Shown: positions 47,177 through 59,027, counted from the first letter of the stretch. The stretch is DNA of 64,000 nt from Flaccisagitta enflata (GCA_965153355.1 OZ231127.1:30008001-30072000); one strand, 5' to 3'. The notes: generated by a model not told the origin, from the letters alone. Numbers and translations: made by a program.

Positions 47177-47434
47177 CGCCTATTACGGTCCTCATTTAGG
47201 CTAATCGAATCTTCGTTGTTCAAGCTGAAGAACCAATATCCAACCGACTGTTAAATTAGAATTTTCATCAAATAAAAATCCATCGTTCTATCCGTGCAGG
47301 AAAAATTTAATCAATCTCGTAAATTTAATGATGATCTTTCCACGAAAAAAATATTCGCATTAAAGCTCATTTATGGATAAGATGAAACCAAACTCGGAAG
47401 GGGCCCGGTTATGTGCGAATTTTGAATATTTAAA

Positions 47435-48036
47435 GGTACCATCTTGCTCAAAAGTATAGACACAAGATAAGCATTGATTGATTTATTCAATAAATAATAC
47501 ATAAAAAGATTCAAGAATATATTTGATATTAAGTGTGTCCCCATGGGTAGTAACAACTACCTTCATACGCCTTGGTATGCTTTTGTAGAGAGATTTTAGG
47601 TAAATTAGCAAGATCTTTCCTCGGTTTTTAGAGCAACTTTTTTTCAGCCCTGCAGCTGATGTTGTACAATCTTTGTTTTGAAGTTGCTTCATTTAAGATC
47701 AAAGCAATTCAATGGGGTTAAGACTGGGGTTGTTTCTGGGCCAACCACCAAAAAGGTTGACGCTCTCTTTGGTCTGCCATTGCCTCGTTGTAGTGGCGCA
47801 ATATCCAAGAGTGCCATATTCTATCAATGAACTGTAACTTTTTTGTCGTTTTTGATTTGGAGTAGCAATTGTATTTTGTTTGTTATTTCTTAATGCTTCG
47901 ACGTAGACGAACACTGTTGGTGCCATTCAATCTGATCTAGTCTCTGGATCTCACCAATTTTTCTATCATTTTTTTATTCTAAGCACAGATATTGCCTAAA
48001 ACGCTTGTGTCTACACTTTTGAGCTAGATAGTATGG
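47435..48036 (-). mobile_element. Tc1/mariner-type transposon relic, internally deleted
   Basis: The ends are inverted repeats: GTACCATCTTGCTCAAAAGT..AGACACAAG at 47436 and CTTGTGTC..ACACTTTTGAGCTAGATAG near 48003-48034. Between them the minus strand encodes the C-terminal third of a Tc1-like DDE transposase in two frames-worth of broken sequence. NLFGGWPRNNPSLNPIELL (about 47700-47760) is the family's W-P--SPDLNPIE-LW block. MKQLQNK and then YKSIPRRMKVVV (about 47560-47690) are the W-LK / S-PRR---VI block near the C-terminus. The second catalytic Asp of the DLNPIE motif is replaced by Ser (PSLNPIE), stops interrupt the join, and the N-terminal DNA-binding part is absent. It is certainly inactive. 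Confidence 0.85.
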
Positions 48037-48461
48037 TCGAAAAAGCGTTAGATGGTCAGAGGGACCCCTGCCCTGCTTAAGTAGGTTGTGATTGAGGTTG
48101 AGGGAGGGAGCAGGGCAGCGGCCTGCCCTTCGGCCAAAAATGCAGCTGTACAAATGAAAAGATTTGTTGTTAGTCTTTGCAGCGCTCTTGGGGAGCATAT
48201 CTTAACAATAAGAGCCGTTTAAGAAGTCAACAAAAACGTAATCGTAATGTCCACTAAGGATATCTCGATAGTGGTTACATGGATGAAAACGGCGATGCAA
48301 AAGGTATACTTGTGATTTTATGAGATGTGATCTTAGGAGAACATGGAAAAAAGACCGAGGGAAAGAAAACCGAGGGGACAGTGTAGTCCTTCCCCCTTCA
48401 GTCTGTCTCTATCAGTTTGTCAGTCAGTATGTCTGTCTGTCTGTTTGTCTGCCTTTTTTTT

Positions 48462-48494
<33 letters not shown>

Positions 48495-48936
48495 TGTGTG
48501 TGTGTGTGTGTGTGTCTGTCTTTCTGTCTACCTGTCTGTCTGACACCCTCCCTCTCTCTCTTTTTCGATAATTTTTCCCCGCGTGCAGCGTCTCTCGGAA
48601 ATTTCATCAAATTAACCTTAGCTCGTAGGCTCGCCGTGTTGACTTAGAATTTCATTGGCGGTTGGGTCGTTTGCACTCAAAATCAGGATCTCGTTTGATT
48701 TTCCAAATTGATTTTAGCTATTAAGCGAGAGACGCCTGGCTCGCATCGAAAATCAAATTTCATTTCTTTGGCGCGGTTCTTTCAACCTTTTCCTTTGCAT
48801 TTTGGTTGATCTTTTTATCGAGGTTAATTTGTCAGTCGCGCTGAATTCATTTTAGCTCGCTTTTTTGTGTCGTTCTCATTTTTAATCTTTTCTTTTTGTC
48901 TTTTTCCCCTTACTCTCTTTCTTTCTTTCTTTCTTG

Positions 48937-48983
<47 letters not shown>

Positions 48984-48984
48984 T

Positions 48985-49040
<56 letters not shown>

Positions 49041-49159
49041 ACTTTCTATGACTCCTCCATTGTTTCTTTGTTTGTTTGTTAGTTTGATGATTCTTTCCCG
49101 CTTTTCTTCCTCCTTCGTTTTTTTTTCTCTCTTTCTGTTCTATTCCTCCTTCCCTCCTC

Positions 49160-49197
<38 letters not shown>

Positions 49198-49962
49198 GCC
49201 TTTCTTTGTGACGTGCTGGGTTTTGTCTGGAGAACACAGAATTCAATAGATGTACTTCTTGATGGCTAATGTGGTGAGCCAGAGGAAATATATGTTTCAT
49301 CGAGTGGGCTCAACATCTTCTTTATGAGATGTATCGTGAGACTGTGAAAGAAGAAGAATAAAAAACGTCCTATGTTTAAATGGGGAGGTTCGGTCATTCA
49401 GAACTATCATAATGCCTAGGGTTTTATGGGGTCTAAGGACTCAATGGGCTTGATATGAATCACATTACAAGAGAAAATTCGAACTCGAGTTATCCCTCAT
49501 CCGAAAACATCTGTTTTCTCACCTCTTGGAAAGGTAACAACATTTCAGCTGCTCTTGAGGAAAAGTTGATAAATTTAAAGTTAAGTCACTGACATAAATT
49601 TCTTGTACTGATGCTAATTCCCTGATTAGCTGCTTAAACATTCTAAGCCATGCCATTGGTTGCCACGATTTTCCCTATGTAACGTAAAATTCATGACTCT
49701 TAACAACATATGATGCACCAACCAATGAGCGTTCATGACATGACCCAACAACCAATCACAGCTCAGCCTGAATGTGGCGCTAGTAGTCATGTTAGTTGGG
49801 CCACACTCAGGCTTGAGAACAACCAGCCTCATAGAAAGTGAGGACCTAATAAATTGTATAAAATCTCCCAAGAAGGATCGCGAATAATAGCATTAGAGTG
49901 AATTCGACAATCGATAAACAGTGGAGAATAGGAAAAACATGCCAGCTTCTTCATGATCTTAC
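48037..49962. other. No supported gene; CTTT and TG microsatellites
   Basis: TGCG/TG tract (about 48465-48515), CTTT tract (about 48917-49041) and CTAA tetramers (about 49160-49196). A GGGAGCAGGGCAGCGGCCTG palindromic motif is at about 48105. No exon recognised until 49963. Confidence 0.65.
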
Positions 49963-50026
49963 TTCCAGCCACGCAGTTCTCCCAATGCTCAGCTGTCATG
50001 TTATTGAGGAATGAAGGCAGAGATTG
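49963..50026 (-). CDS. Unidentified extracellular-type protein, exon 1
   Basis: A 64-bp exon with acceptor TTTTTTTTCTAAACACCAG and donor GTAAGA. The other two frames contain stops. It encodes QSLPSFLNNMTAEHWENCVA plus Gly and leaves one base, which joins to the exon starting at 40598 to give Asn. An NMT glycosylation sequon and a Cys agree with the same kind of extracellular domain. The joined 60-residue segment has three sequons and two cysteines. The intron would be about 9.4 kb. I do not recognise the family. Confidence 0.55.
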
Positions 50027-50335
<309 letters not shown>

Positions 50336-50429
50336 ATTTGGGCAGGAGCCATGAGGCCCAAGACACATAGGCAAAAATCATTCAAAACGCTTGTTTTCCT
50401 ACTTTTCGATTCGTGCTGGTGGACGGACG

Positions 50430-50444
50430 GACTCTGTCTCTGTC

Positions 50445-50508
<64 letters not shown>

Positions 50509-50548
50509 CTTTCTTTTCATTCTTTCTTTCTTTCTTTCTTTCTTTCTG

Positions 50549-50624
<76 letters not shown>

Positions 50625-50700
50625 ACTTTCTTTCTTTCTTTTTTTCTTTCTTTTTGTCTGTCAGTCTGCTTGTCTTTCTTTCTTTCTTTCCTCTTTTCTC
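50430..50700. repeat. CTGT, CT and CTTT compound microsatellite
   Basis: A family A-like GACGGACGG stub (50419-50430) passes into CTGT, CT and then about 170 bp of CTTT. All overlapping frames are artefacts. Confidence 0.95.
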
Positions 50701-51308
50701 TACTGTTTCCTTGCCAAAATCTAGATCTTGTCCTGACATCTATTTTGATCTTACAAAAGGATCCCTGCAGTCCCTTATCCTTCGCCGCTGGGGAGTAGTA
50801 AGGCAGAACCCATTTGCCGTATAAACGCGCTTTTGTAATCAACGGGCAGACGGCTGGACGGACCGTAGTAAAGGAGAAGAGAACAACAAACGACGTCAAG
50901 TGACGGCCATCTACGATCTATCAACGTATTCATCATGTAATTCCCCGCGGAGAGCAGGTGAAAAATCCTCGTCGCTAATGAGGAGCCGAGTTGGTGAAAA
51001 AGTGCAAATTTACACCAAACGAATTTATCCAGTTTGAATCATTGTAATCAGATGCAGTTAAAATAAATCCATTTCCCTCCGTCTGGGCGTTTTGGGGTTT
51101 AAGGCCTTATCAGGGGAGATGAGGAGTGAATATATGGCCTGTTCCTGTTTTTGGGCAGCGGCTTTCTTGGAGTCTCTACCTATTGTTTCCACAAAGGCGT
51201 GGGGAAGTTTTTTTCCCTTCGTTTCTGATTGTTTGTCTTCATCCGATTCCTTTGCTGCATTTACGCTAAATCCTGGCAGGAAACGTCGCATCTTTTATTC
51301 TAAAGCCT
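50701..51308. other. No supported gene
   Basis: GC-balanced. A frame at 51058-51291 on the minus strand is open for 77 codons (MRRFLPGFSVNAAKESDEDK...) but contains the GGGCAGCGGC repeat motif and lacks homology. Confidence 0.45.
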
Positions 51309-51463
51309 AACAAGGCAGGATACACGGCAATCCAGTCGCGGACGGTTGGGCAGGAGCAGTAATGCAAAAAAACACTCGCAAGTCAAAAATGTTACGGACC
51401 AATGCAACGAGCCGACGGACCGACCGACACGGCAAGGTGTAGAGTCGCGTGTCCGCGACTAAA
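51309..51463 (+). repeat. Family A element (GTCGCG stem)
   Basis: AACAAGGCAGGATACACGGC to GAGTCGCGTGTCCGCGACTA, with an AAAC tail. It lacks the CTGCTCCTGCCC repeat of longer copies. Confidence 0.8.
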
Positions 51464-51491
51464 ACTCCGCCTAGAGGCCAGTGAAAGAGTA

Positions 51492-51650
51492 AAGGCAAGC
51501 CCAGAAACACGGCAAACCTGCTTCCCAGCGAATGGATGTTTGGTAGGGGCAGTCGGGCACTTGCGAGGGGGTGATGCTGAATCGACAAACTTGACCAACG
51601 GACCGACGGACCGAAAAGAAACTTATAGAGGCGCATACACGTGACTAGAA
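51492..51650 (+). repeat. Family A element, diverged
   Basis: AAGGCAAGCCCAGAAACACG start and GAGGCGCATACACGTGACTA end with a GAAAGAGAGAAA tail. It sits 29 bp after the previous copy in the same orientation. Confidence 0.65.
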
Positions 51651-51771
51651 AGAGAGAAATGGTTTTCTAATGAACTGGTTTTTTGTGGCACTGAAGCGCA
51701 AGAGAGGAGTGAGTCTTTGTACGAAAAAAACGCTCCATCTTTTGTCTTTGATTCCGTTGGGTCTTTCCACT

Positions 51772-51950
51772 TTTTGGGCAGCGGCTAAAAAGGAGTTGAT
51801 GACCTATGCTTTTACACATATGGGAAATTTTCTCATCTTCTTCTTCCCCTACTCCTTCCCCTCCTTTAACCCTGGCTTTAGCGACAATAAAATTCCTCAT
51901 GTTTGTGAAAGTATAGATCATCAACCTGTTTAGGGCTACTGCTCTGCTCC
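51772..51950 (+). repeat. Family C repeat
   Basis: TTTTTGGGCAGCGGCTAAAA, then GATGACCTATGC..ACACATATGGGAAATTTT, and near the end GATCATCAACCTG followed by TTAGGGCTACTGC. A partial relative is at 21690-21775. Confidence 0.5.
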
Positions 51951-52136
51951 CTCCCTTACACATAAATCATGAATTATTTGAGAAGGGCGCGGGTACCGCT
52001 GGTCATCCTAACGCTTTTGCGTCTCAACCGTCGGCCAATGTCGGCCATTTTGGCGTCGGCATAAATCTGCTTGATCATCCTTCCCTATCGCTTCCGGTTC
52101 CGAGCTGTGTTCATGCCTTTGTTTTGGTTGCGTTTT
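51951..52136. other. Short unique stretch
   Basis: A TCGGCCAATGTCGGCCATTT near-repeat; no exon. Confidence 0.5.
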
Positions 52137-52272
52137 TAGTCGCGGACAAGGGCTCTTTAAGCCACGTTTCGGTCCGTCGGTCGGTCCGTCACAAAACTGT
52201 TTTACGAGGTTTTCCGCTCCTGTCCACCCGTCCGCGAATAATGCTGCCGTGTATAACCGTGTATAACCTTGT
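52137..52272 (-). repeat. Family A element
   Basis: Starts AGTCGCGGACAAGGGCTC, so the stem is degraded, then GGTCCGTCGGTCGGTCCGTC. Ends with a duplicated CGTGTATAAC and CCTTG. Confidence 0.65.
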
Positions 52273-52469
52273 CAGTTACTCGTTTGGTCGATCGGTCGTT
52301 GAACCGTGGCATGGAGGACAGGTAAGATGCAACTGTAATGCTCAGAAGTCACTGGGTCTGTCAAGTAAGCGTCATTTGAAATTTCAAGTTGTACGGACCT
52401 ACAAACCTTCCTACCTCTGAACACATCTTCTTTTAAAAAGAATCGGTTCGCAATAGACTAAAAACTTTC

Positions 52470-52551
52470 TCAGTCATTTTCTCTGTTTTGTTGCATACAT
52501 TTTGTAGCCATTAAGATAGAAATCATGATGAGGCTCAGAACGCCAATAAAC
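52470..52551 (-). CDS. Candidate terminal exon: hydrophobic helix then stop
   Basis: A strong acceptor (long T-run then GACATTTCGCAG) precedes 52551. In the phase required by the SK S5 exon ending at 53855, one base G completes Arg. The exon then reads FIGVLSLIMISILMATKCMQ, then QNREND and a TGA stop. A single hydrophobic helix plus a short polar tail could end a membrane protein. Aligned by eye with the SK pore helix (FLGAMWLISITFLSIGYGD) it shares several positions but lacks GYGD. It may be a truncated SK isoform end, a terminal exon of another gene, or chance. No clear AATAAA follows within 100 bases. Confidence 0.3.
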
Positions 52552-52743
52552 CTGCGAAATGTCAAAGGCAAAAAAAGAAAAAAAAAGTCATTAAAACGCA
52601 GTCGGTCGTTAGAGGGAGCAAAGAGCTCATTTACGGAATCACGAATCCATTTTGGGAATTCCTGGTGGCAAATCCCAAAACGAAGATAAAGACGGACAAA
52701 TGAGCACGAAAAAGGCAACAAAAAAAAAAGTATGGGATAGATA

Positions 52744-52960
<217 letters not shown>

Positions 52961-53384
52961 GAGAGAGACAGAGATAGAGTGAGAGTGGGAAGGACAATGG
53001 CAGAAGGACAATTTTTCAGCTCGACGAGGGGAATCTCCGAAGAAAAATTGAGGAAAGCCGATAAAATTGTGTTGCATTATTCAAATGACTCTGAGACCTC
53101 ATAAATATCCGATGAAAGTGTTTTAAAAAAATCCAACGGCAACGACTACCGAAAAACGGCGGAGAAAAAGGAGAAACAAATGAAAGCCGTGCTCATGCGC
53201 TCTTTGCAAGATCAAGAATCAAGAATCAAGAATTGATCAGACCAAATAAGGTAGAGTCATTAAGGGAGGTGAATTGGAAGAATATATACTGAATGAACTC
53301 AAATAACGTCGTTTCAAAGTCATTTATCCAATCATTCATTTATTCATACCTTCAGTTGATTCTTTCATTCATTCATGTTGAAGG

Positions 53385-53805
53385 TTGGAAGTTATTGGGG
53401 GTGTCACTTTCTCTTTTTCCTCCTTTTTCTGTACTTTCCTCATATGGTTTTCATATTCCTTTTCTTATCCTTTTTTTTCTTTTTCTATTTCTTTTTCTTT
53501 TTCTTTTTCGTATCTTCCTTTCTCTTTTCTTTTTCGTTTCTTCCTTTCCCTTTCCCTTTTCTTTATCGTTTCTTCCTTCTCCTCTTCTTTTTTCTTTTTC
53601 TTTTTCTTTTTGTTTTTCTTTTTCTTCTTTTTTTTCTCCTTCTTTTTATTTTTCATCTTCTTCTACTTCTTCTACCACCTTTTCTTTTTCTTCGTCTTTG
53701 TCTTTGTCTTTGTCTTTGTCTTTGTCTTTGTCTTTGTCTTCTTCTTCTTCTTCTTCTTCTTCTTCTTCTTTTTCTTTTTCTTTTTCTTTTTCTTTTTCTT
53801 CTTCT

Positions 53806-53840
<35 letters not shown>

Positions 53841-53845
53841 GGTTC
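53385..53845. repeat. TTC/TTTTC/TTTGTC polypyrimidine tract
   Basis: About 460 bp, nearly pure pyrimidine, ending about 10 bp from the donor of the SK S5 exon. It includes about seven exact TTTGTC hexamers. On the sense (minus) strand this is a purine-rich block immediately downstream of the 5' splice site. Confidence 0.9.
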
Positions 53846-53854
53846 CAAACCTAC

Positions 53855-53924
53855 CTTTCACATAAACGTAAGGTCCAACTGCAGATGACCCACAGAGACA
53901 AAACGATAACCAACAAAACCGTCC
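53855..53924 (-). CDS. SK-type potassium channel, S5 exon
   Basis: A 70-bp exon between acceptor TTCTTTTTTTTTCCAG and donor GTAGGT. It enters in phase 1, matching the exon ending at 54162 to give Gly, and leaves in phase 2. It encodes (G)TVLLVIVLSLWVICSWTLRL then CE(R). It matches KCNN S5 closely (human-type [20 protein letters not shown] then CER), including the LW and SWTLR residues. The next exon should bring the turret, pore helix and GYGD or GFGD filter. None was recognised on this strand below it; the only phase-compatible candidate found is 52470-52551, which lacks a filter. A purine-rich block begins about 10 bp into the downstream intron. Confidence 0.92.
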
Positions 53925-54161
53925 CTGGAAAAAAAAAGAATCACACAAGGCAGTATCAGACCGTGAAGCCACCATCTTTGCAACCGAACCACATCCTTGA
54001 TAGTCACCGCCTACAAATTTGTAATCGACAGGCGAATGGACAAACTGATCGACCCACAATATATATTCAATAATTTAGACTGTAGTCCCTTTTACACGTG
54101 ACGTGGTGAATGTGGCATCTAAAATTAGCTTAGGATAGTTGAATAATGATGAATAATTTAC
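53925..54161. other. SK intron between S4-S5 and S5 exons
   Basis: A 237-bp intron with GTAAAT at its 5' end and a T-run acceptor; no repeats. Confidence 0.85.
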
Positions 54162-54280
54162 CTGGACATATCGTCATCAATGTTTTGATGACAAATCTCG
54201 TGTTGAAGTTGATTCGGTTAAGGGCACCAATACTACGTGATGAGGCATCTGTGAATAGTTTGCTGTGAAGGAGCATCACT
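54162..54280 (-). CDS. SK-type potassium channel, S4-S5 linker exon
   Basis: A 119-bp exon with acceptor TTTGTTTTCAG and donor GTAAAT, phase 2 in and phase 1 out. It encodes (R)[19 protein letters not shown], then [20 protein letters not shown](G). This is almost identical to the vertebrate SK S4-S5 region ([20 protein letters not shown] then [20 protein letters not shown]). This linker contacts calmodulin in the solved SK4 structure and is the most conserved segment of the family. Such conservation argues for a functional gene and not a pseudogene. The exon borders match those I know from vertebrate KCNN genes. Confidence 0.97.
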
Positions 54281-55364
54281 CTGAAAACAAACGAGATAAA
54301 TAAGGGTAGAATTCAATCGAAATGCATTACGCTGGATACATGGGAAATGGCCCTAATGGGTATATGTAGTAGGTACTATGTACCCATGGGCCATGTCACG
54401 TACGGGTGCAGTGGGCGCTGGAGAGGGGCAATGTTGACCGTCGGACCTCACAGCAGACTGATCGATAGCTAGACAAAGTTGATGTCAACTTGTGAGTAGT
54501 TTAGGAGTAAACGTCAGTTTCCGTTAGGAATAGGAATAAAGAAAGGAGTGATATACACGACCAATGGTAGAACAGCAAATTAGCGGATCGTCAGACAGGT
54601 GGACTTGGAGTTAACCTCAAAAACAGAAACAAAACAAACATCACGAAGCAAAATGATGAAAACAAAAACAAAAGCAAAAACAAATGGTGACCAGGGGAGA
54701 TAATGGCCGTTTTCACACTAGTAAATTGAGAATTCATATTAGACAGATGGACAAGCCGTCAGATGGAGAGACGAATGGAAGGACGGACGGATGAACATGA
54801 ACAACATGAGTATTTGACACAGACTAGACCTTACTCATAAAGCTCGAGACTCAAAATGGGATTTTTTTCCTCTGATGATCAAATGACAGTATCGTTGACA
54901 CACCCATTATTCTCTTCCTCCTCAGTTTCTACTTATTTTTAACTTCCTCTAGCCACCGTCTAAAAGCTTAAAAGCGTTTAGAGGAGGAGAAATTATATCA
55001 TCTATCAAGTCAGGCTTGACCAGCGAACCTAGGTACTAGATGGTGACATTTGAATCCGTCAAGTGACAAATTAATGAAAAAAATCCAAGCGAACGATCTA
55101 TCCATGATTTAAGCGCTTGGTGCTCGCTTATTTCGTGGCAATGCTAATACTCTTCTCAAAACAAGACCAACAGGTAGGTAATTGTATATCTTAATGGATG
55201 TGCAGTGCACATCCATGTCCATTAGGATATACAATTACCTACCTGTTGTGCACGCTATGTGTCATGAGATTAAGTTATCGACAAGTAACTTTCATAGCAA
55301 CAGGTAGAAACGACAAACATGGGAAGACTGCGGAGAAAGCGTGAAAGGCGGATTACAAACTTAC
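54281..55364. other. SK intron with hairpin
   Basis: 1,084-bp intron between the S3-S4 and S4-S5 exons. It holds degenerate GACGGACGG text (54780-54792) and the 81-bp hairpin at 55168-55248. Confidence 0.8.
55168..55248. ncRNA. Long near-perfect intronic hairpin, possible miRNA precursor
   Basis: CAACAGGTAGGTAATTGTAT at 55168 pairs with ATACAATTACCTACCTGTTG ending at 55248. Pairing continues with only small bulges (TTAATGGA / TCCATTA) for about 30 bp. The loop region carries its own palindrome TGGATGTGCAGTGCACATCCA. Length and shape fit a pre-miRNA, but a small foldback transposon is equally possible. It lies in the SK intron and would fold in either strand's transcript. Confidence 0.4.
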
Positions 55365-55485
55365 CGGCAAAACAGGTAGAAGCGGCAGAACATTGGGAGG
55401 GAAAGCATGATATCGATGGGGACTTGAGCTGTTCTCGCCTCTCCGTTGATAAGGCGGACCGATGTCCATGAAAAAGAGTAATTGC
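55365..55485 (-). CDS. SK-type potassium channel, S3-S4 exon
   Basis: A 121-bp exon between acceptor CCTCAACTCGAAG and donor GTAAGTTT. Phase 1 in (completing Gly of the 63742 exon) and phase 2 out (completing Arg of the next). It encodes NYSFSWTSVRLINGEARTAQ, then VPIDIMLSLPMFCRFYLFC. Compared with KCNN proteins (NYTFTWTARLAFSY, then ADVDIILSIPMFLRLYLIA), the S4 helix is conserved (DI-LS-PMF-R-YL), with Cys replacing Leu and Ala at two positions (MFCRFYLFC). The S3-S4 loop is shortened, with no Ser/Thr-rich run. Confidence 0.93.
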
Positions 55486-55539
55486 CTTCGAGTTGAGGGG
55501 AAGGTCGCGCGAACGGGGGTGCGTTCGTGCGTGGACGTG

Positions 55540-56413
<874 letters not shown>

Positions 56414-56548
56414 TTAGTCGCGTGCACGCGACTCTACAACCCGCTCTGTCCGTCTGTCGGTCGGTCCGTCGGTCCGTCACGCTTAGCTCTTTTTCGCCGC
56501 CCCTGCCCACCCGCACGCGACTAAGGTAGCCGTGTATCCGGCCTTGTT
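56414..56548 (-). repeat. Family A element (GTCGCG stem), short form
   Basis: Perfect stem GTCGCGTGCACGCGAC and end CGTGTATCCGGCCTTGTT. It lies in the SK intron in the same orientation as the gene. Confidence 0.85.
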
Positions 56549-57360
56549 TCCTTTACACTTCAGCCTTTTGTGAAACAGGACAGACAAGTTTTTTGTTCTG
56601 CGTTTATCTATTTCTTCAATCCTACTACTCGACAAAAAAAAAAAAAAAAAAAGAAAAAAAAGCTGCACCTTATTTTGAGTTGATGAATGAGAAAAATAAA
56701 TCATATGATCATTTTTCTGTTGAGGTGATTTTAAAAATTATCAAATTTCTTTCATTCTAGACCAATCCCAGATCTGTATCTCAAACATTTTAGGAGCTAG
56801 AGCTGGTCAAAGTTTCCTTCTGATTTGTAAAAATGCTCATCTTTCAGTACTATCTTATTCAAATCAAGAGTCCGCGCGATGACATTAAGTCCCCCTTTGG
56901 TATCAGATTGATAGAAAACTCTTAATTTTTTGTGATGAATGTTTATTCAAGCATCTTTGGGTATTCAATGTGTTTCATATAACCTTTTCTATGTTATCAG
57001 AGAGCTTAATAACTTATTTCAGTGTTACCTATCAATTAATTTCAGGAGCAATTTTGACCACTTTCTTGTTTTGAGAGGTATGCACTCAATTTGATGTAAA
57101 ATCTAAACGGCTAGAGCTAGTAAGCTCTGCTTGCCGGCATTTGAAAGCCCTTTTGAAGCTCTTTACATCGGTCACCGATTTTCCTATGTTTCTGTAACTG
57201 ATAAGTGCAGAAACATAAAAAATACATGCCTGAATTTCGAAAAGAAATTCTTGTCTAATTCATCAGCATAATTTAAGGTGAACTCTTTTACTCTTTTTGC
57301 TCTAAAATCCAAACGAATTGAGCTACAATGCTCTGCTTGGCGGCATTTGATCGCATTTTT
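56549..57360. other. SK intron, no supported gene
   Basis: Poly-A run (56635-56652). Two similar segments lie near 57105-57150 and 57300-57355 (AAATC.AAACG, AGCT..A, GCTCTGCTTG.CGGCATTTGA), a direct repeat of about 50 bp. Confidence 0.6.
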
Positions 57361-57523
57361 AGTTGCGGACACGCAACTCTATAAGAGGCTTTGTCCGTCC
57401 GTCTGTCGGTCGGTCGGTCGGTTGGTCGGTTGGTCCGTCACGCTCGAGTTGAAAAGTGGGAAAACGCGTATTTCCGCCCCTGCCCACCCGTCCGCAACTG
57501 GTGGCCGTGTATCCGGCCTTGTT
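57361..57523 (-). repeat. Family A element (GTTGCG stem), full length
   Basis: The perfect stem GTTGCGGACACGCAAC followed by TCTATAAGAGGCTTTGTCCG. The end is CTGGTGGCCGTGTATCCGGC. It appears inserted near the end of the 57300-57355 repeat, since CTTG..GAAGAGCTTTCTAACGGTCACCG continues text like that at 57154-57178. Confidence 0.85.
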
Positions 57524-57849
57524 GAAGAGCTTTCTAACGGTCACCGGTTTTCCTAGGGTTTTCTTCACCATTTGGATGAAATATGACAAAAACTACCGGA
57601 CTCTTGTTTTGAACAAGATAGTAGGATTGCAAACTGATAAAGGCAATGTTTCTACTCATTCTTATGCCATTTCTAAACGAAAGAAGCTAGAATAACCAGA
57701 AAGCTTTCTAATAGTCTAATATTTTAAATAATTGTTTCTTAATTCAATATAACAATTTTGCCTTTTAAAAGTGCGTCTTTTTTTTAGTCGAGTAGTACTG
57801 TTATTAAAATGTATCGCACTGTTTCTTAACGGGGCATGGAGGTTTCCTT

Positions 57850-58560
57850 AGATACTGCCTTTGCAACCCTCTTCGCCGCTCTTCTCACTTTCCCACCTCG
57901 GCATCAAACGCTCTCTCATTCAGTAATTTTGAATATGCAATGCCACTCCACCCGTAAGACCAACCTCGACAATACTTAACATTGACTTTTTAACCGACCA
58001 CTAACATTTCCAATCCCATCAAATAATCAATAAATCCAATGTCTCTCTAGCTAAACTCCCACACCCCACGGCCCACTCCACTCATACGCCCCTCCGTCCC
58101 AAAACTCCCTAAAATGCAATCGAAGTCAGTTTAACTTCACACCTTTATCAAACCACTGACTACCTACAAAAACCCAATATGTTCAGCCCTATAGATTTAA
58201 CTTCTAAAACTATAGGAATATTCTCTAACATCTACAACCCCAAATGCCCTTTCACTCCTAACATCCCTTTACATAATGCCGGAACACTTTCAGCAACGTA
58301 TGCCTTTTCATTCATCATATCCAATTTCTTTTCACTCCCGAAATCCACAGCCTATCCAACTATGACACAACCACTCGCGACACATCGCCCCACCACACTC
58401 ACAGTCTGAGTCTCACACGCAAACGCCGCTCCCCCCTCGTGACACATCCCTCCCACACCACCCTCACAACAAATACGTAAACGCCCCTCGCGCTACTACC
58501 AGTTCCCCCTTTCTGAAGGCTTCTAAAGCCACGCGTTAACCAGCTCATCATCGGCGTGTG
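57850..58560. other. G-poor, A/C-rich asymmetric stretch
   Basis: About 700 bp in which the plus strand is rich in C and A and very poor in G, without a simple repeat unit (for example CACACCCCACGGCCCACTCC, CCTCCCACACCACCCTCACA). On the minus strand, the SK sense strand, it is G/T-rich. No exon recognised. The plus frame 58179-58409 has no homology. Confidence 0.7.
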
Positions 58561-58689
58561 ATTCGCGACCCCGAGGCAGATAGAAAGCGATTCGATGCCG
58601 AGCCAAAAAGAGAGAATCACCGGGAACAGGTCACGTGACGGTTTAAAAATAAATCCTCGTCTGTTTTTGTTCTTTCCCCTCAGGTCTTT

Positions 58690-58890
58690 TTAGTCGCGTG
58701 CTGCGCGACGCTACTCCCCGCCTCGTCGATCCGTTCGTCGGACTATCAGTAGGTCTGTCAGTCACAATCTTACTTTATTTTGGATTTTTATTCTTTGACC
58801 ACACTGCTCCTACTCAAATAGTTTTGTGACCTCAAATATGGTCCTTGCCCACTCGCACGTGACTGGGCAAGCCGTGTATCCGGCCTTGTT
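58690..58890 (-). repeat. Family A element (GTCGCG stem), long form
   Basis: Stem GTCGCGTGCTGCGCGAC and end CCGTGTATCCGGCCTTGTT. The body has CACACTGCTCCTACTCAAAT. Confidence 0.8.
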
Positions 58891-59027
58891 CAAAATTAGC
58901 TGCGCCTTTTCTTCTTCTTTTTTCCCCCATCGCGGGCAGGTAAAAACACGAAAGTAAGTCGTGATACGATCTTGTGCTCTCTTTCTGTTTCTATTTTGAA
59001 CATTCTGAGAATTAATGTGCTCTGTAT

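Noticed and set aside
49963-50026. Possibility that this exon is the SK pore exon
   Set aside because: It enters in phase 0 while the S5 exon leaves in phase 2, and it has no pore helix or GYGD-type filter.
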